From NCBI GenBank assembly GCA_004173455.1, contig SECL01000011.1, forward strand, positions 1-64,000: a stretch of DNA of 64,000 bases. The letters run 5' to 3'. The DNA comes from Moraxellaceae bacterium. GTDB lineage: Bacteria; Pseudomonadota; Gammaproteobacteria; Pseudomonadales; Moraxellaceae. Below the pieces are notes generated by a model. That model saw only the letters and a list, made by a program, of their open reading frames with translations, ran no database searches and was not told where the DNA came from. Made by a program: the position numbers and the translations under genes. Of the stretch, positions 18,189 to 28,382 are shown one piece after another (position 1 is the first letter of the stretch; each line of letters begins with the position of its first letter).

Positions 18189-20486
18189 TTAACCAGTTGG
18201 CACAGCCAGACCAGATTTGACCATGTCGCCCAGACCTTGCTTGATCAGGTAATGTTCCAGCCAGCTTTTGATCACCGGGGCGCTATCCATTTTCAGCACT
18301 TCTTGTAACAGGTTTTTGGCATCGGCTAGTGGCACATGACTTAAGGTCTTGCGAATGCGTAAAATATTGCTGGAGCTCATGGACAGTACATTAAAACCCA
18401 TGGCCATCATTAAAATCGCCGTGGTGGGTTCACCAGCCATTTCACCGCAAATACTGATGGGTTTGTTCAGGTGATGGGCTTCGCGCACCAAAAAATTTAG
18501 TGCCCTTAAAACAGCCGGATGATAGCTGGAATACAGACCTGCTACACGCGGATTATTGCGATCTACCGCCAGCAAATACTGGGTCAGATCATTGGAGCCG
18601 ACCGAGAAAAAATCCACCAGTTCAGCCAGATCACGCATTTGCAGCAAGATACTGGGCACTTCCACCATAACACCCACTTTGGGCATGGCAATTTTGACCT
18701 GTTCTTCTTCCTGCACCTCAGCCAATGAGCGATATAACAGGTACAGCGCCTCTTCCACTTCGGTCACGCTAGTGACCATCGGCAGCAGAATATGCAAATT
18801 ATTAAGGCCAATACTGGCTTTGAGCATGGCGCGGATTTGTGAGGAAAAAATTTCTGGATGATCCAGCGTAAAGCGAATGCCACGCCAGCCCAGCGCTGAA
18901 TTTTCTTCCTTAATACTAAAATAGGGCAGGTCTTTGTCCGCACCAATATCCAGCGTGCGCATCACTACCGGCTTGTTGGCAAAATGACTGAGCTGCTGGC
19001 GATAAATGATGCGCTGTTCCTCTTCACCGGGAAAACGCTCACGCAGCATAAACGGAATTTCACTCCGATACAGACCAACGCCTTGCGCACCGCGCTGTAC
19101 CCCACGCACTACGTCAATCATCAGGCCAGTATTGACATATAGCGTTACCGGATGGCCATCTGGTGTAATGGTTTCGCGGTTTTCATAGCTTTTGAGATCT
19201 TTGGCTGCCTGTTGTTCTTCTTTTTGGATTTCCTTGTAACGCTGGCGCAGACGACGAATCGGATGCACAAAAATACGGCCCTGATGGGCATCGACAATCA
19301 TTTCGGCATCATCCAGTGCCGTCACGGGCAACTCGGTCACGCCCACCACGGTCGGAATGCCCAGCGCCCGTGCCACAATTACCATGTGCGAATTGGCCGC
19401 GCCTTCGGTGGTAACAATCGCCGCAATATGGTTGAGTGGCATTTCCACCAGTGCCGCCGTGGTAATTTCCTCACCAATTAAAATACTGTCTTCATTAAAC
19501 TCGCGGTGCTGGTCATCGGCCGTTTGCAAGCGTGCCAGAATGCGGCGACCCAGATCACGAATATCAGACACCCGTTCGCGCAGGTATTCATCTTCCATCT
19601 GGGCAAAATGCGCGGTATGCGTTTCAATCACTTTGCGCACCGCACCCTGTGCCCAGTTGCCAGCGCGGATCAGGGTATTGATTTCGCTAGGCAGGGCATT
19701 GTCATCCAGCATGCGCAAATACACACTAAACAACGCGCGCTCCTCAGCCATAAGCGATTCTTGCATTTTAGCATCCAGCTCACGGATATCCTGCCGTACA
19801 GCAATAATGGCCTGCTTAAGCAAGTCCAGCTCTTCAGTAATGTCTTCGGCCTGACGGTCGGGTACGGCATTCAGATCGGCTGGAGGATAAAACACCACCG
19901 CACGGCCAATCGCCACACCGCCAGCACCGGGCACACCCTGAAACATCTTGGAAGATTTGGCCAGACTCGGCTTGCGAAACACATCAACCTGACCCACCGC
20001 ATGCGCATGCGCAATCGCACCAGATAACTGCGCACACAGCGTGACCAAAAAGGATTCAGCCGCTTCGGTATAGGCACGGCGCTCGCGGTTTTGCACCACC
20101 ATCACGCCCATCACCTTGCGGCGATACATGATGGGAACCCCTAAAAATGACTTGTAGAGTTCTTCGCCAGTTTCTGGCAGGTAGCGATAGCGCACATGGC
20201 TGGCCGCATCCTCAAGGTTGACAATTTCCTCACGTTGACCCACCAGCCCGACCAGACCTTCACCGGTGGCCAGTGACACAATACCCACCGATCCAATATT
20301 TAAGCCCTTGGAGGCCATCAGCACATAACGCTGGTTGCGTTCATCCAGCAAGTATACCGAACACACTTCAGAACCCATGGCCTCGGCAACCTGCTCCACC
20401 ATGACTTCCAGTGCTTCATGCAGGCTGGCAGCCGCATCGACCTCCTGGACGATACGTCTTAAAGTTTCCAGCTGCATTGCCGACAT
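18189..20486 (-). CDS. ptsP: Phosphoenolpyruvate-protein phosphotransferase of the nitrogen PTS (EI-Ntr)
   Basis: A 765-residue cytoplasmic enzyme that takes phosphate from PEP and passes it to NPr. Residues 1-165 form the GAF domain that sets EI-Ntr apart from sugar-PTS EI. The swivelling domain carries the phospho-His H367 in GAANSHMVIVARALG. The C-terminal PEP-binding barrel holds GVGLYRSEIPFM, GSNDLTQY and the catalytic ICGEMAGEP. A GGAG site precedes the ATG. It lies 134 bases downstream of rppH on the same strand, the usual rppH-ptsP order. No npr or ptsN gene is present in this window. Confidence 0.95.
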   Translation of the reverse strand: MSAMQLETLRRIVQEVDAAASLHEALEVMVEQVAEAMGSEVCSVYLLDERNQRYVLMASKGLNIGSVGIVSLATGEGLVGLVGQREEIVNLEDAASHVRYRYLPETGEELYKSFLGVPIMYRRKVMGVMVVQNRERRAYTEAAESFLVTLCAQLSGAIAHAHAVGQVDVFRKPSLAKSSKMFQGVPGAGGVAIGRAVVFYPPADLNAVPDRQAEDITEELDLLKQAIIAVRQDIRELDAKMQESLMAEERALFSVYLRMLDDNALPSEINTLIRAGNWAQGAVRKVIETHTAHFAQMEDEYLRERVSDIRDLGRRILARLQTADDQHREFNEDSILIGEEITTAALVEMPLNHIAAIVTTEGAANSHMVIVARALGIPTVVGVTELPVTALDDAEMIVDAHQGRIFVHPIRRLRQRYKEIQKEEQQAAKDLKSYENRETITPDGHPVTLYVNTGLMIDVVRGVQRGAQGVGLYRSEIPFMLRERFPGEEEQRIIYRQQLSHFANKPVVMRTLDIGADKDLPYFSIKEENSALGWRGIRFTLDHPEIFSSQIRAMLKASIGLNNLHILLPMVTSVTEVEEALYLLYRSLAEVQEEEQVKIAMPKVGVMVEVPSILLQMRDLAELVDFFSVGSNDLTQYLLAVDRNNPRVAGLYSSYHPAVLRALNFLVREAHHLNKPISICGEMAGEPTTAILMMAMGFNVLSMSSSNILRIRKTLSHVPLADAKNLLQEVLKMDSAPVIKSWLEHYLIKQGLGDMVKSGLAVPTG

Positions 20487-20620
20487 GCTTGTTCTCCGTG
20501 TAATGCGTATTCACGCACTGGCTTACTTCAATATGACATTTTAAGGTTAATTATTGTCAAGGCTGATGGTGTGGCGCGTGTTGGTTTTAAAGACTACCTG
20601 TTTTAAGGCACTACAACTGT

Positions 20621-21127
20621 CTATAACTCCGGTGACTTTAAACAATGCAATGCTTTGCCGGGCAAGCGGCGGCACAGCTCGATCATTGCCTTACGGTAGA
20701 CATCACGTTTAAAGGCAACCACCTGCGTGAGGGGATACCAGTAGCTCACCCATGTCCACTGGTCAAATTCTGCTGGCGCACAGGCATCCAGCCGAATCAG
20801 TTGTTGCGATGCCTTGAGCTGCAACAAAAACCACTTTTGTTTTTGGCCAATACAGACAGGATTGGTATCCTGCCGCACATAGCGATGTGGCAAACGATAG
20901 CGCAACCAACCTCGGGTCTGCGCCAATATTTGGACATGGTCGGGCGATAGGCCGACTTCTTCCCAAAGCTCACGATAAACTGCCTGCTCGGGTGTTTCAC
21001 CGAACTGAATGCCACCTTGAGGGAACTGCCATGCATTGTGTCCAATTCGCTTGGCCCACAACACCTGTCCATCTTCGTTTGCCAATATGATCCCGACATT
21101 GGGTCGGAAACCTTCGGAGTCGATCAT
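20621..21127 (-). CDS. rppH: RNA pyrophosphohydrolase RppH
   Basis: A 168-residue Nudix hydrolase that removes pyrophosphate from the 5' end of mRNAs and so opens them to RNase E, also coded in this window. The start at 21127 ([13 protein letters not shown]) matches the conserved beginning of the family; the frame is open further upstream but the extra residues are unrelated. The Nudix box covers residues 38-60 with G39, E44, R52-E53-L54 and E56-E57-V58-G59. The family motif [13 protein letters not shown] is also present. It is probably transcribed with ptsP. Confidence 0.95.
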   Translation of the reverse strand: MIDSEGFRPNVGIILANEDGQVLWAKRIGHNAWQFPQGGIQFGETPEQAVYRELWEEVGLSPDHVQILAQTRGWLRYRLPHRYVRQDTNPVCIGQKQKWFLLQLKASQQLIRLDACAPAEFDQWTWVSYWYPLTQVVAFKRDVYRKAMIELCRRLPGKALHCLKSPEL

Positions 21128-21315
21128 TTGGCGTACCTTAATTTTGTTAATAGCGTTTCTTTGACTTTTTGGGATCTGGCCTTCACACAAATCATCACAT
21201 GACAAATCAAAGAATAAGCAATGAAATTTGCTATGATCTTACCGAATTTCTGGCCTATAGCGGTGAGAGATTTACATTTTTTTGTGAGCAAATTATCAAA
21301 ATTAGGGGTTGGGGG

Positions 21316-21972
21316 ATGAAGCTGGCGTTATTTGATCTGGATCATACATTACTGAACATTGATTCGGATCACACATGGGGCGAATTTTTGATTGGTAAAC
21401 AGCTGGTGGATGAAGCAGAGCACCGTACCCGCAATGATCAGTTTTATCAGGATTATCAGGCCGGTACTCTCGATGCTGTCGCTTATAATGAGTTTGTATT
21501 TGAGTTTTTAAGCCGTCATGACATGGATTATCTCAAAACCATCCATGCTGAATTTATGCAGGAAATTATTGTACCTGCCATGCGCCCAAAAGGACGTGAT
21601 GCGATTGCGCGGCATCAGCAGGCGGGACATCAGATTGTGATTATTACGGCCACTAATAGCTTTGTGACACGCCCGATTGCCGAGGCTTTTGGTGTTGCCG
21701 ATTTGATTGCCAGCCAGCCCGAAATTTGTGATGAGCGCTATACTGGACGCTTGCAGGGCGAACCCTGTTTTCAAGCCGGCAAGCTGCATCACTTGAAGCA
21801 GTGGCTGGCCGAACGTGGTGCAGAAATTGAAGAAAGCTGGGGCTATTCTGATTCGTTTAACGATCGCTTTCTGCTGGAATTTGTGGATCATCCTGTGGCG
21901 GTTAATCCCGATACCCGCTTGCATGCCCATGCCTTGGCGCATGTCTGGCCAGTGGAAGACTGGTCAATTTAG
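21316..21972 (+). CDS. HAD-IB family phosphatase (SerB-like)
   Basis: A 218-residue HAD hydrolase. Motif I is FDLDHTLL with D7 and D9. Motif II is IITATN. The late motif reads SYSD-like GYSDSFND. Cap residues place it in subfamily IB with phosphoserine phosphatases and the CicA-like proteins. I chose the ATG at 21316 behind AGGGGTTGGGGG because the residues upstream do not belong to the fold. It faces the LysR gene and overlaps its end by four bases. Substrate not known. Confidence 0.85.
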   Translation: MKLALFDLDHTLLNIDSDHTWGEFLIGKQLVDEAEHRTRNDQFYQDYQAGTLDAVAYNEFVFEFLSRHDMDYLKTIHAEFMQEIIVPAMRPKGRDAIARHQQAGHQIVIITATNSFVTRPIAEAFGVADLIASQPEICDERYTGRLQGEPCFQAGKLHHLKQWLAERGAEIEESWGYSDSFNDRFLLEFVDHPVAVNPDTRLHAHALAHVWPVEDWSI

Positions 21973-22835
21973 GGTGCGGCCTGACACAGCGTAATCAATG
22001 CCATGGCTGCCCGTGATTGCGTACGTGCCGGATGACTTACCATGCCCAGCTCACGGCTTAAGGCCAGCGGTAAATCCAGCGCCACCAGCTCGTGATTAAT
22101 CAGGGTACTGGGCAATACTGACCAGCCGAGGCCAATTGACACCAGCATCCGAATAGACTCCAGCGGATTGGTGCTCATGTTGGCGTGTGGTTTTAACCCC
22201 AATTGTTCAAAAGCCTGCAAAGTAATTTGACTGGTATAGGTGTGTGCGGCAGGCAGCAGGCAGGGATAATTCACCAGATTTTGCAGTGTTAAACCCTGCT
22301 GCTGTGCCAGATCATGAAAGGGCGCCACCACAAATTGCAGCGCATCCTGCCAGAGTGGCTGGTAATTGAGCCGCGCATCAAACTGCGGCGGCAAGGTTAA
22401 AAATGCCAGTTCCAGCTCACCACTCAGCACCGCCTGATGCGCCTGTTCAGAATCGACAAAATGCACATCCAGTTGCACTTCGGGATACTGCTGCACGTAT
22501 TGCTTTAAAATGAATGGCAAATGATGCAGGCCAATATGATGGCTGGTGCCAATGCGCAAAATACCACCAACCCGGTTTTGCGCATGGCTTAGGGCATGCT
22601 TGATGTCCTCATATTCCAGCAACCAGTGCTTGACGCGAGGTAGCAGTTCATGCGCGGCTTGCGTGGGCTGGATACCGCGTCCGGCAGGCTCAAACAGGCG
22701 TACATTCAGTTCTTCTTCCAGAGTTTTCAGACGTTTGGTAATGGCAGGCTGGGTTAAAAACAGCTTCTCGGCGGCATGTGACACCGAGCCAGTTTGCATC
22801 ACCGCCAGAAACGCATCGAAGTTGGACAGGTTCAT
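21969..22835 (-). CDS. LysR-family transcriptional regulator
   Basis: A 288-residue protein with the LysR helix-turn-helix at residues 1-60 (FDAFLAVMQTGSVSHAAEKL, then QPAITKRLKTLEEELNVRLF) and a periplasmic-binding-protein-like effector domain after residue 90 (GILRIGTSHHIGLHHLP). A LysR gene close to leuC is common in Pseudomonas and Acinetobacter, so control of leuCDB is a fair guess. However, two unrelated genes lie between it and leuC here. It converges with the HAD-IB gene with a four-base overlap. Confidence 0.87.
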   Translation of the reverse strand: MNLSNFDAFLAVMQTGSVSHAAEKLFLTQPAITKRLKTLEEELNVRLFEPAGRGIQPTQAAHELLPRVKHWLLEYEDIKHALSHAQNRVGGILRIGTSHHIGLHHLPFILKQYVQQYPEVQLDVHFVDSEQAHQAVLSGELELAFLTLPPQFDARLNYQPLWQDALQFVVAPFHDLAQQQGLTLQNLVNYPCLLPAAHTYTSQITLQAFEQLGLKPHANMSTNPLESIRMLVSIGLGWSVLPSTLINHELVALDLPLALSRELGMVSHPARTQSRAAMALITLCQAAP

Positions 22836-23004
22836 GTCGGTGATTTCCGGTATTTTTTAGATAAAAAAGCATAGTTTATTTCTGGATGATTTTAAACCAA
22901 GCCAAGTCGTTATAAAAAAATGGTTCAGACTAAGCCTGTCGTTAGAGGATTAGCCTGAAATGTCAGTGGCAAACAGGGACTGAATATTCAAACCGAAAAA
23001 AGAC

Positions 23005-23238
23005 TTAATCTGCGTCGGTTGCTTTATCCCATGCGCGCTCATGAAAGAAAAAGGCAAAGGCCTGTACAGTAGGTTCCAGCAGGCTTAAGGTTAAGGCCAT
23101 AATCAGATTGCCAGTAACCGTATAAGCGACTAGTGCAGCCACGGTAATATGCAGAATGTAATAGCTTAAGGTCTTTTTTAAGGTGCGCTGGTGTTCTACC
23201 ATAAAGCTTTGAATATGTGCCATTGCCTGTTTTTCCAT
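23005..23238 (-). CDS. Small DUF2061-type membrane protein
   Basis: A 77-residue protein with two hydrophobic segments (residues 26-42 and 45-63) and the family-like pattern KTLSYYILHITVAALVAY, followed by LLEPTVQAFAFFFHERAWDK. It is expected in the inner membrane with both ends on the same side. Function unknown for the family. It lies 169 bases upstream of the LysR gene on the same strand. Confidence 0.7.
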   Translation of the reverse strand: MEKQAMAHIQSFMVEHQRTLKKTLSYYILHITVAALVAYTVTGNLIMALTLSLLEPTVQAFAFFFHERAWDKATDAD

Positions 23239-23326
23239 TGAATACTAGGAATAGGCACAGCTTAGCGTTAAGGTGTTAATTGGTAAAACCGTAATTATTT
23301 ATGATATTGATCGTTTGAGGCGATGA

Positions 23327-24049
23327 TTGATTTCTAAAATGATCAGTTATTATAAAAAAATGAATCTTATCAGGGGTAAAAAATTGACCGATTACATTAA
23401 GAATTTTAAGAAAAGATCAAGCCATCAAATATCTTATCTTACCAAAAAAATGTATTTATATAATGAGGTAAGCCTTTCCGTAAAATGGATAATGATTTTG
23501 CTACTGAGTCCACTAATTTTATTGGTCTTAACGATTGGGCTGGTTGTTTTTCTTAAGTTTGATTCTGCTATATTGGCACCGAGTATCGCGCTGATCATCC
23601 TAGGTACGTTCTTTGCTGTTATGGGGACATGCATTTGGGATTATTCGAAAAAAATCACAGTTCATTTATTTTTTGATAAATCAAAAAAAGAATTATCAAT
23701 TCAAGCCGATGAATGCCAAGTTAAAAGAATTTGTAATCCAAAGTTGATTCGTGTTGTAGTCCGTTATTATCGTTTATATTCTCATGGATCCAGTATAAAA
23801 GGAAGAAGAGTTATTTTGATTTCTGTTGAGGTACTTGGTAATCCAGAGGCCGATTCAGATCAAATATATTTACGTATTGCATCAATGCAATGTAGAACAA
23901 GAAAAGAAGCTATAGATGAGCTTGAGCATGTAAAAAATATTTATCAATGTATTGCTGAGTGGCTCGAAATACCGATATTGCAGGAAAATAAAAAGATGTT
24001 TATTGAGGATAGTGAAAAAACAGAGCTATGGTATTTGTATATGAGTTAA
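23327..24049 (+). CDS. Hypothetical two-segment membrane protein, A+T-rich
   Basis: A 240-residue protein with no recognised family. Residues 1-48 are Lys/Arg/Tyr-rich. Two membrane segments (about 52-76 and 82-105) are followed by a soluble C-terminal part of 130 residues rich in Lys, Ile and Glu. The TTG start at 23327 is favoured because GAGG lies 6 bases upstream; ATGs at 23339 and 23360 are alternatives without a clear site. Base composition is visibly richer in A+T than the leu genes, which suggests later acquisition. It may respond to or affect nothing nearby; function not assignable. Confidence 0.6.
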   Translation: MISKMISYYKKMNLIRGKKLTDYIKNFKKRSSHQISYLTKKMYLYNEVSLSVKWIMILLLSPLILLVLTIGLVVFLKFDSAILAPSIALIILGTFFAVMGTCIWDYSKKITVHLFFDKSKKELSIQADECQVKRICNPKLIRVVVRYYRLYSHGSSIKGRRVILISVEVLGNPEADSDQIYLRIASMQCRTRKEAIDELEHVKNIYQCIAEWLEIPILQENKKMFIEDSEKTELWYLYMS

Positions 24050-24116
24050 ATCTTTCAAAAAAATTTATAAGCCTAAAAACATTCCAAAAAGTTTGTTAAA
24101 TGATAAAAATGATAAA

Positions 24117-24145
24117 TTAGTGTTATTTAAAAAACACCTTATAAT
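24117..24145 (+). promoter_or_regulatory. Possible leuC promoter
   Basis: A perfect -10 TATAAT lies at 24140-24145, 44 bases before the leuC start. The -35 position at 17-base spacing (24117-24122, TTAGTG) is poor, as expected for a promoter needing an activator such as a LysR protein. The activator link is inference. Confidence 0.4.
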
Positions 24146-24188
24146 AAGCCTATAGCAATTCTTACCCAGCATTGGCGAGGCAAATAAC

Positions 24189-25607
24189 ATGGCCGGTAAA
24201 ACACTTTACGACAAATTGTGGGATGACCATTTGGTCAAGCAGCGCGACGATGGTTCGTGCCTGATTTACATTGATCGTCAGCTATTGCACGAAGTAACCA
24301 GCCCGCAGGCATTCGAAGGTCTACAACTGGCTGGCCGCAAGCCATGGCGTCTGGATGCCAACATTGCTACGCCTGACCACAATGTGCCGACTGACAAGGC
24401 CGAACGTGCTGAAGGCATTGCTGGCATCAAGGATGACACGTCGCGCATTCAGGTCAAAACGCTGGATGAAAACTGTAAGGCCTTTGATATCGTTGAGTTT
24501 GATATTAACGACGTGCGTCAGGGCATTGTGCATGTGGTTGGCCCGGAGCAGGGTTTAACCTTGCCCGGCATGACCGTCGTGTGTGGCGATTCACATACGG
24601 CTACCCATGGCGCATTTGGCTGTCTGGCGCATGGGATTGGCACCTCTGAGGTTGAGCACGTACTGGCTACCCAGTGTTTGATCCAGAAAAAATCCAAAAA
24701 CATGCTGATCCGTGTGAATGGCGTGCTGGGCGCTGGCGTAACCCCCAAAGACGTGGTGCTGGCGATTATTGCCAAAATTGGCACGGCAGGCGGTACAGGC
24801 TATGCCATTGAGTTCGGCGGTCAGGTGTTCCGTGATATGTCGATGGAAGGCCGCATGACGGTGTGCAACATGGCCATTGAAGCCGGTGCGCGCGTGGGCA
24901 TGGTGGCGGTGGATGATAAAACCATTGCTTATGTGAAAGACAAACCGCATGCACCCAAGGCTGAGCAATGGGAGCAGGCTGTTGCTTACTGGAATACCTT
25001 GCATTCTGATGACGATGCAGTGTTTGATGCCGTGGTTGAGATTGATGGTGCCAGCATTGAGCCACAAGTATCGTGGGGCACTTCGCCAGAAATGGTGATT
25101 CCGGTGACCCAGCCAGTACCCACCCTTGCGCAAGCCAAAGATGAGGTACAACGCAATGACTGGACGCGGGCTTATCAATACATGGGTTTAAGCGCAGGTC
25201 AGGCCTTAAGCGAGATTCCGCTGGATCGAGTGTTTATTGGTTCATGCACCAATTCACGCATTGAGGATTTGCGTGCGGCGGCTGAGGTGATTAAGGGTCG
25301 CAAGGTTGCTGCAAGCATTAAGCAGGCCATGGTAGTGCCGGGTTCTGGTTTGGTGAAACAGCAAGCTGAAGCGGAAGGCCTGGACAAGGTATTTTTGGCT
25401 GCTGGTTTTCAGTGGCGCGAGCCGGGTTGCTCGATGTGCTTAGCCATGAACGCCGACAAGCTGCAACCGGGTGAACATTGTGCCTCCACCTCAAACCGTA
25501 ACTTTGAGGGTCGTCAGGGCAATGGCGGGCGCACGCATCTGGTCAGTCCGGCAATGGCGGCAGCAGCGGCACTGGCCGGTCATTTTGTTGATGTGCGTCA
25601 TTTTTGA
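24189..25607 (+). CDS. leuC: 3-isopropylmalate dehydratase large subunit
   Basis: A 472-residue aconitase-family subunit that, with LeuD, isomerises 2-isopropylmalate to 3-isopropylmalate in leucine synthesis. The 4Fe-4S cluster ligands are C353 (GSCTNSR) and C414/C417 (GCSMC). The motifs [14 protein letters not shown] and [12 protein letters not shown] are complete. Length is normal. GCGAGGC precedes the ATG. leuD follows after 77 bases that contain a small hairpin. Confidence 0.97.
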   Translation: MAGKTLYDKLWDDHLVKQRDDGSCLIYIDRQLLHEVTSPQAFEGLQLAGRKPWRLDANIATPDHNVPTDKAERAEGIAGIKDDTSRIQVKTLDENCKAFDIVEFDINDVRQGIVHVVGPEQGLTLPGMTVVCGDSHTATHGAFGCLAHGIGTSEVEHVLATQCLIQKKSKNMLIRVNGVLGAGVTPKDVVLAIIAKIGTAGGTGYAIEFGGQVFRDMSMEGRMTVCNMAIEAGARVGMVAVDDKTIAYVKDKPHAPKAEQWEQAVAYWNTLHSDDDAVFDAVVEIDGASIEPQVSWGTSPEMVIPVTQPVPTLAQAKDEVQRNDWTRAYQYMGLSAGQALSEIPLDRVFIGSCTNSRIEDLRAAAEVIKGRKVAASIKQAMVVPGSGLVKQQAEAEGLDKVFLAAGFQWREPGCSMCLAMNADKLQPGEHCASTSNRNFEGRQGNGGRTHLVSPAMAAAAALAGHFVDVRHF

Positions 25608-25633
25608 GATTGCTTTATTTCTAAAAACCCTAA

Positions 25634-25652
25634 ATCCCCTAATAAAGGGGAC
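25634..25652 (+). repeat. Small hairpin between leuC and leuD
   Basis: TCCCCT-AATAA-AGGGGA forms a perfect 6-bp stem in the leuC-leuD gap, in the context CCCTAAATCCCCTAATAAAG. Short intergenic elements of this appearance are widespread in Acinetobacter-like genomes, as I recall, so it may be one of a dispersed family. No T-run follows, so it is not a strong terminator. Confidence 0.5.
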
Positions 25653-25684
25653 TTAAAATTCTTGTGATTTTTTAGGAAAAAAAC

Positions 25685-26335
25685 ATGAAACCTTATACCG
25701 TTGAACAAGGTTTGGCAGCGCCATTGGATCGTGCCAATGTCGACACCGACCTGATTATTCCCAAACAGTTTTTAAAGTCCATCAAACGTACTGGCTTTGG
25801 TGCCAACCTGTTTGATGAACTGCGTTATCTGGACGAAGGCTATCTGGGACTGGATAATGACAAGCGTCCGAAAAATCCTGATTTTGTACTCAATCAGCCA
25901 CGTTATCAGGGTGCTAGTATTTTGTTGGCACGCACCAATTTTGGCTGTGGTTCCAGCCGTGAACATGCGCCATGGGCACTGGAAGAATATGGTTTTAGAA
26001 CCGTAATTGCGCCCAGCTTTGCCGACATTTTCTTCAATAATTGCTTTAAAAATGGTATGTTACCGGTAATTCTACCGGAAGACATTGTAGACCAGTTATT
26101 TAATGAGTGTCAGGCGCAAGACAGCTATCAGTTGACGGTAGACTTACCCAATCAGTTAGTGAAAACGCCGAGTGGCCAGCAGTTTGCCTTTAGCGTGGAT
26201 GAGTTCCGCAAACATTGCCTGATTAATGGTCTGGATGACATTGGCCTGACCTTACAGGACGGTGCGCTAATTTCCGAATTTGAGCACAAGGCACAGCAAT
26301 CCCGTCCCTGGGTTTTTAACAGCCTACGCCCTTAA
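25685..26335 (+). CDS. leuD: 3-isopropylmalate dehydratase small subunit
   Basis: A 216-residue swivel-domain partner of LeuC. Typical motifs are [15 protein letters not shown] near the start and [19 protein letters not shown] near residue 80. Length is normal. TTAGGA lies before the ATG. Its stop codon sits inside a 14-base palindrome, CGCCCTTAAGGGCG (26327-26340). Confidence 0.97.
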   Translation: MKPYTVEQGLAAPLDRANVDTDLIIPKQFLKSIKRTGFGANLFDELRYLDEGYLGLDNDKRPKNPDFVLNQPRYQGASILLARTNFGCGSSREHAPWALEEYGFRTVIAPSFADIFFNNCFKNGMLPVILPEDIVDQLFNECQAQDSYQLTVDLPNQLVKTPSGQQFAFSVDEFRKHCLINGLDDIGLTLQDGALISEFEHKAQQSRPWVFNSLRP

Positions 26336-26474
26336 GGGCGGCAGATTGGAAGTGCGCGCTACGGCAATCTAAGGTATAGTTGGCCGGTTTATACTTTCAT
26401 TTTTAAGTATTCACCAGACACTATTTTGGTTCGGGTACATTGGGGTACACCCATTGATGGAGCACTTGGTCGCC

Positions 26475-27095
26475 ATGTACAAAGCGGGTTTAACAGGTTT
26501 TGCAGTAGGGCTATTGTGTGCAAGTCTGGCCGGATGCCAGCTTTTGCCGCAATCATTAAAAATGTCAGAAAAGACGGGGCAGCCCCAACTTTCTGCGGCC
26601 AAGGTTGAGGTGCTGGAAAGCCCACCGCCACAAGGGTTGGTTGCACTGCATTGTTTCGGTGAGATTGGCTGTGAATTTGCCCAGCTCAACAGCATTGTGG
26701 TGATCAATGAAGCTACCCGGCAGCCCACAGATCAGGCTATTCAGGCGTCTATTGTACGTTTTGAAGATAAAAGCCTGAATAATTTGCAGGCTAACCGGTA
26801 TTTTGTGGCCATGCGTCCCGGCCGTAATGAAATCAAGGTGCGGTTTTATCCGGTGACCCCGGATCGTGCTGAAAACTTTGCCCTGATCCATGACTTTGGT
26901 GCAGACCGCAATTATCGCCTGAGCATGTTTCGGCAAACTAGCGCCAAGGCAGCCGCCAGTTTGCTGAGTGCTGCCACGCCAGATCCGTTATGTGTTGATT
27001 TGCTGGAAAATGAAAAGGTCATACGCCGCTTTTGCCGCCCCTTTGATCCGGCAACCGGACTGGGTGAGTTTGTGGAACAACCGGTTGGCCCTTAG
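26475..27095 (+). CDS. Hypothetical lipoprotein between leuD and leuB
   Basis: A 206-residue protein beginning with a lipoprotein signal (YKAGLTGFAVGLLCASLAGC); the lipobox LAGC predicts lipidation of Cys21 and a place in the cell envelope. ATG at 26457 or TTG at 26454 would add 6-7 residues; I prefer 26475 because the signal peptide then has normal length. The mature part contains a beta-rich region with two or more Cys residues (LHCFGEIGCEF, DPLCVDLLEN). No family recognised. It is followed by its own terminator and so is not obviously part of leucine synthesis. Confidence 0.72.
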   Translation: MYKAGLTGFAVGLLCASLAGCQLLPQSLKMSEKTGQPQLSAAKVEVLESPPPQGLVALHCFGEIGCEFAQLNSIVVINEATRQPTDQAIQASIVRFEDKSLNNLQANRYFVAMRPGRNEIKVRFYPVTPDRAENFALIHDFGADRNYRLSMFRQTSAKAAASLLSAATPDPLCVDLLENEKVIRRFCRPFDPATGLGEFVEQPVGP

Positions 27096-27124
27096 CACTT
27101 AATCGTTGAAATCATGGCAAGCGC

Positions 27125-27160
27125 ATAAGGAATGAGGTGAAAGCCTGATTCCTTATTTTT
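27125..27160 (+). terminator. Terminator after the lipoprotein gene
   Basis: ATAAGGAAT and ATTCCTTAT are perfect 9-base arms with an inner AGG/CCT pair, followed by TTTTATC. This separates leuB from the genes before it. Confidence 0.7.
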
Positions 27161-27241
27161 ATCGTTCCGCTTGATGTGGTGCTGTGCTTTTAAAGTGCAG
27201 TACAGATTTATTTTTAATCAATTGATGCGTGGAATACGACA

Positions 27242-28321
27242 ATGTCAAAACAAATTTTAATTTTAGCGGGTGATGGAATTGGCCCGGAAATCATGTCAGC
27301 AGCAGAACATGTGCTGAAAGTAGTCAATGACAAATTTAGTCTGGATTTAAGCTGGCAACATGGCTTGCTGGGTGGCTGTGCCATTGATGCGCATGGTGTG
27401 CCACTGCCGGATGTCACACTGGATGCCGCCCGCAAAGCTGATGCGGTATTGCTGGGTGCTGTCGGTGGGCCAAAGTGGGACACGATTGAGCGGTCTATTC
27501 GTCCGGAGCGCGGTCTGCTCAAAATCCGCAGTGAACTTAACCTGTTTGCCAATTTGCGTCCGGCTATTTTGTATCCGCAACTGGCCGATGCCTCCAGCCT
27601 GAAGCCTGAAATTGTGGCGGGCTTGGATATTTTAATTGTGCGTGAATTGACTGGCGGGATTTATTTTGGTCAGCCACGCGGTATCCGTACGCTGGATAAT
27701 GGTGAAAAACAAGGTTACAACACCGATATTTATTCAGAATCTGAAATCAAGCGCATTGCCAAGGTGGCCTTTGACATGGCTGGCCTGCGTGGTGGCAAGG
27801 TGTGTTCGGTTGACAAAGCCAACGTGTTGGAAGTGACCGAACTGTGGAAGCAAACTGTGACCGACCTTGCAGCACAGGATTATCCAGATATTCGGTTGTC
27901 ACACATGTATGTCGATAATGCCGCCATGCAACTGGTACGTGCGCCCAAGCAGTTTGATGTGATTGTCACGGGCAACCTGTTTGGCGACATCCTGTCCGAT
28001 GAAGCCGCCATGCTGACCGGTTCGATTGGCATGTTGCCGTCTGCGTCATTGGATGAAAACGGCAAGGGCATGTATGAGCCCTGCCATGGTTCGGCGCCGG
28101 ATATTGCAGGCCAGAATATTGCCAATCCGCTGGCTACGATTTTGTCGGTGGCCATGATGCTGCGCTATACTTTCCGTGAAGAAGCGGCGGCCAAAGCCAT
28201 TGAAGATGCAGTGGGTAATGTGCTGGATCAGGGCTTGCGTACCGGTGATATCATGTCTGAGGGCATGACCCAAGTCGGCACCAAAGCCATGGGCGAAGCT
28301 GTAGTGAACGCGCTGGCTTAA
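27242..28321 (+). CDS. leuB: 3-isopropylmalate dehydrogenase
   Basis: A 359-residue NAD-dependent dehydrogenase that decarboxylates 3-isopropylmalate. It contains [11 protein letters not shown], the substrate arginines in [20 protein letters not shown], the metal-site aspartates in [11 protein letters not shown] and the NAD-binding [18 protein letters not shown]. Length is normal. It lies 146 bases past the lipoprotein gene, behind a terminator, so it probably has its own promoter. Confidence 0.97.
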   Translation: MSKQILILAGDGIGPEIMSAAEHVLKVVNDKFSLDLSWQHGLLGGCAIDAHGVPLPDVTLDAARKADAVLLGAVGGPKWDTIERSIRPERGLLKIRSELNLFANLRPAILYPQLADASSLKPEIVAGLDILIVRELTGGIYFGQPRGIRTLDNGEKQGYNTDIYSESEIKRIAKVAFDMAGLRGGKVCSVDKANVLEVTELWKQTVTDLAAQDYPDIRLSHMYVDNAAMQLVRAPKQFDVIVTGNLFGDILSDEAAMLTGSIGMLPSASLDENGKGMYEPCHGSAPDIAGQNIANPLATILSVAMMLRYTFREEAAAKAIEDAVGNVLDQGLRTGDIMSEGMTQVGTKAMGEAVVNALA

Positions 28322-28341
28322 TCTTGGTGTATGTGTGAAAC

Positions 28342-28368
28342 AAGCTGATGGAAACATCGGCTTTTTTT
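28342..28368 (+). terminator. Terminator of leuB
   Basis: AAGCTGATG, loop GAAA and CATCGGCTTTTTTT form a stem (one G-U pair) with a GNRA-type loop and a T-run. Confidence 0.82.
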
Positions 28369-28382
28369 ATGGCTGTTGCAAT

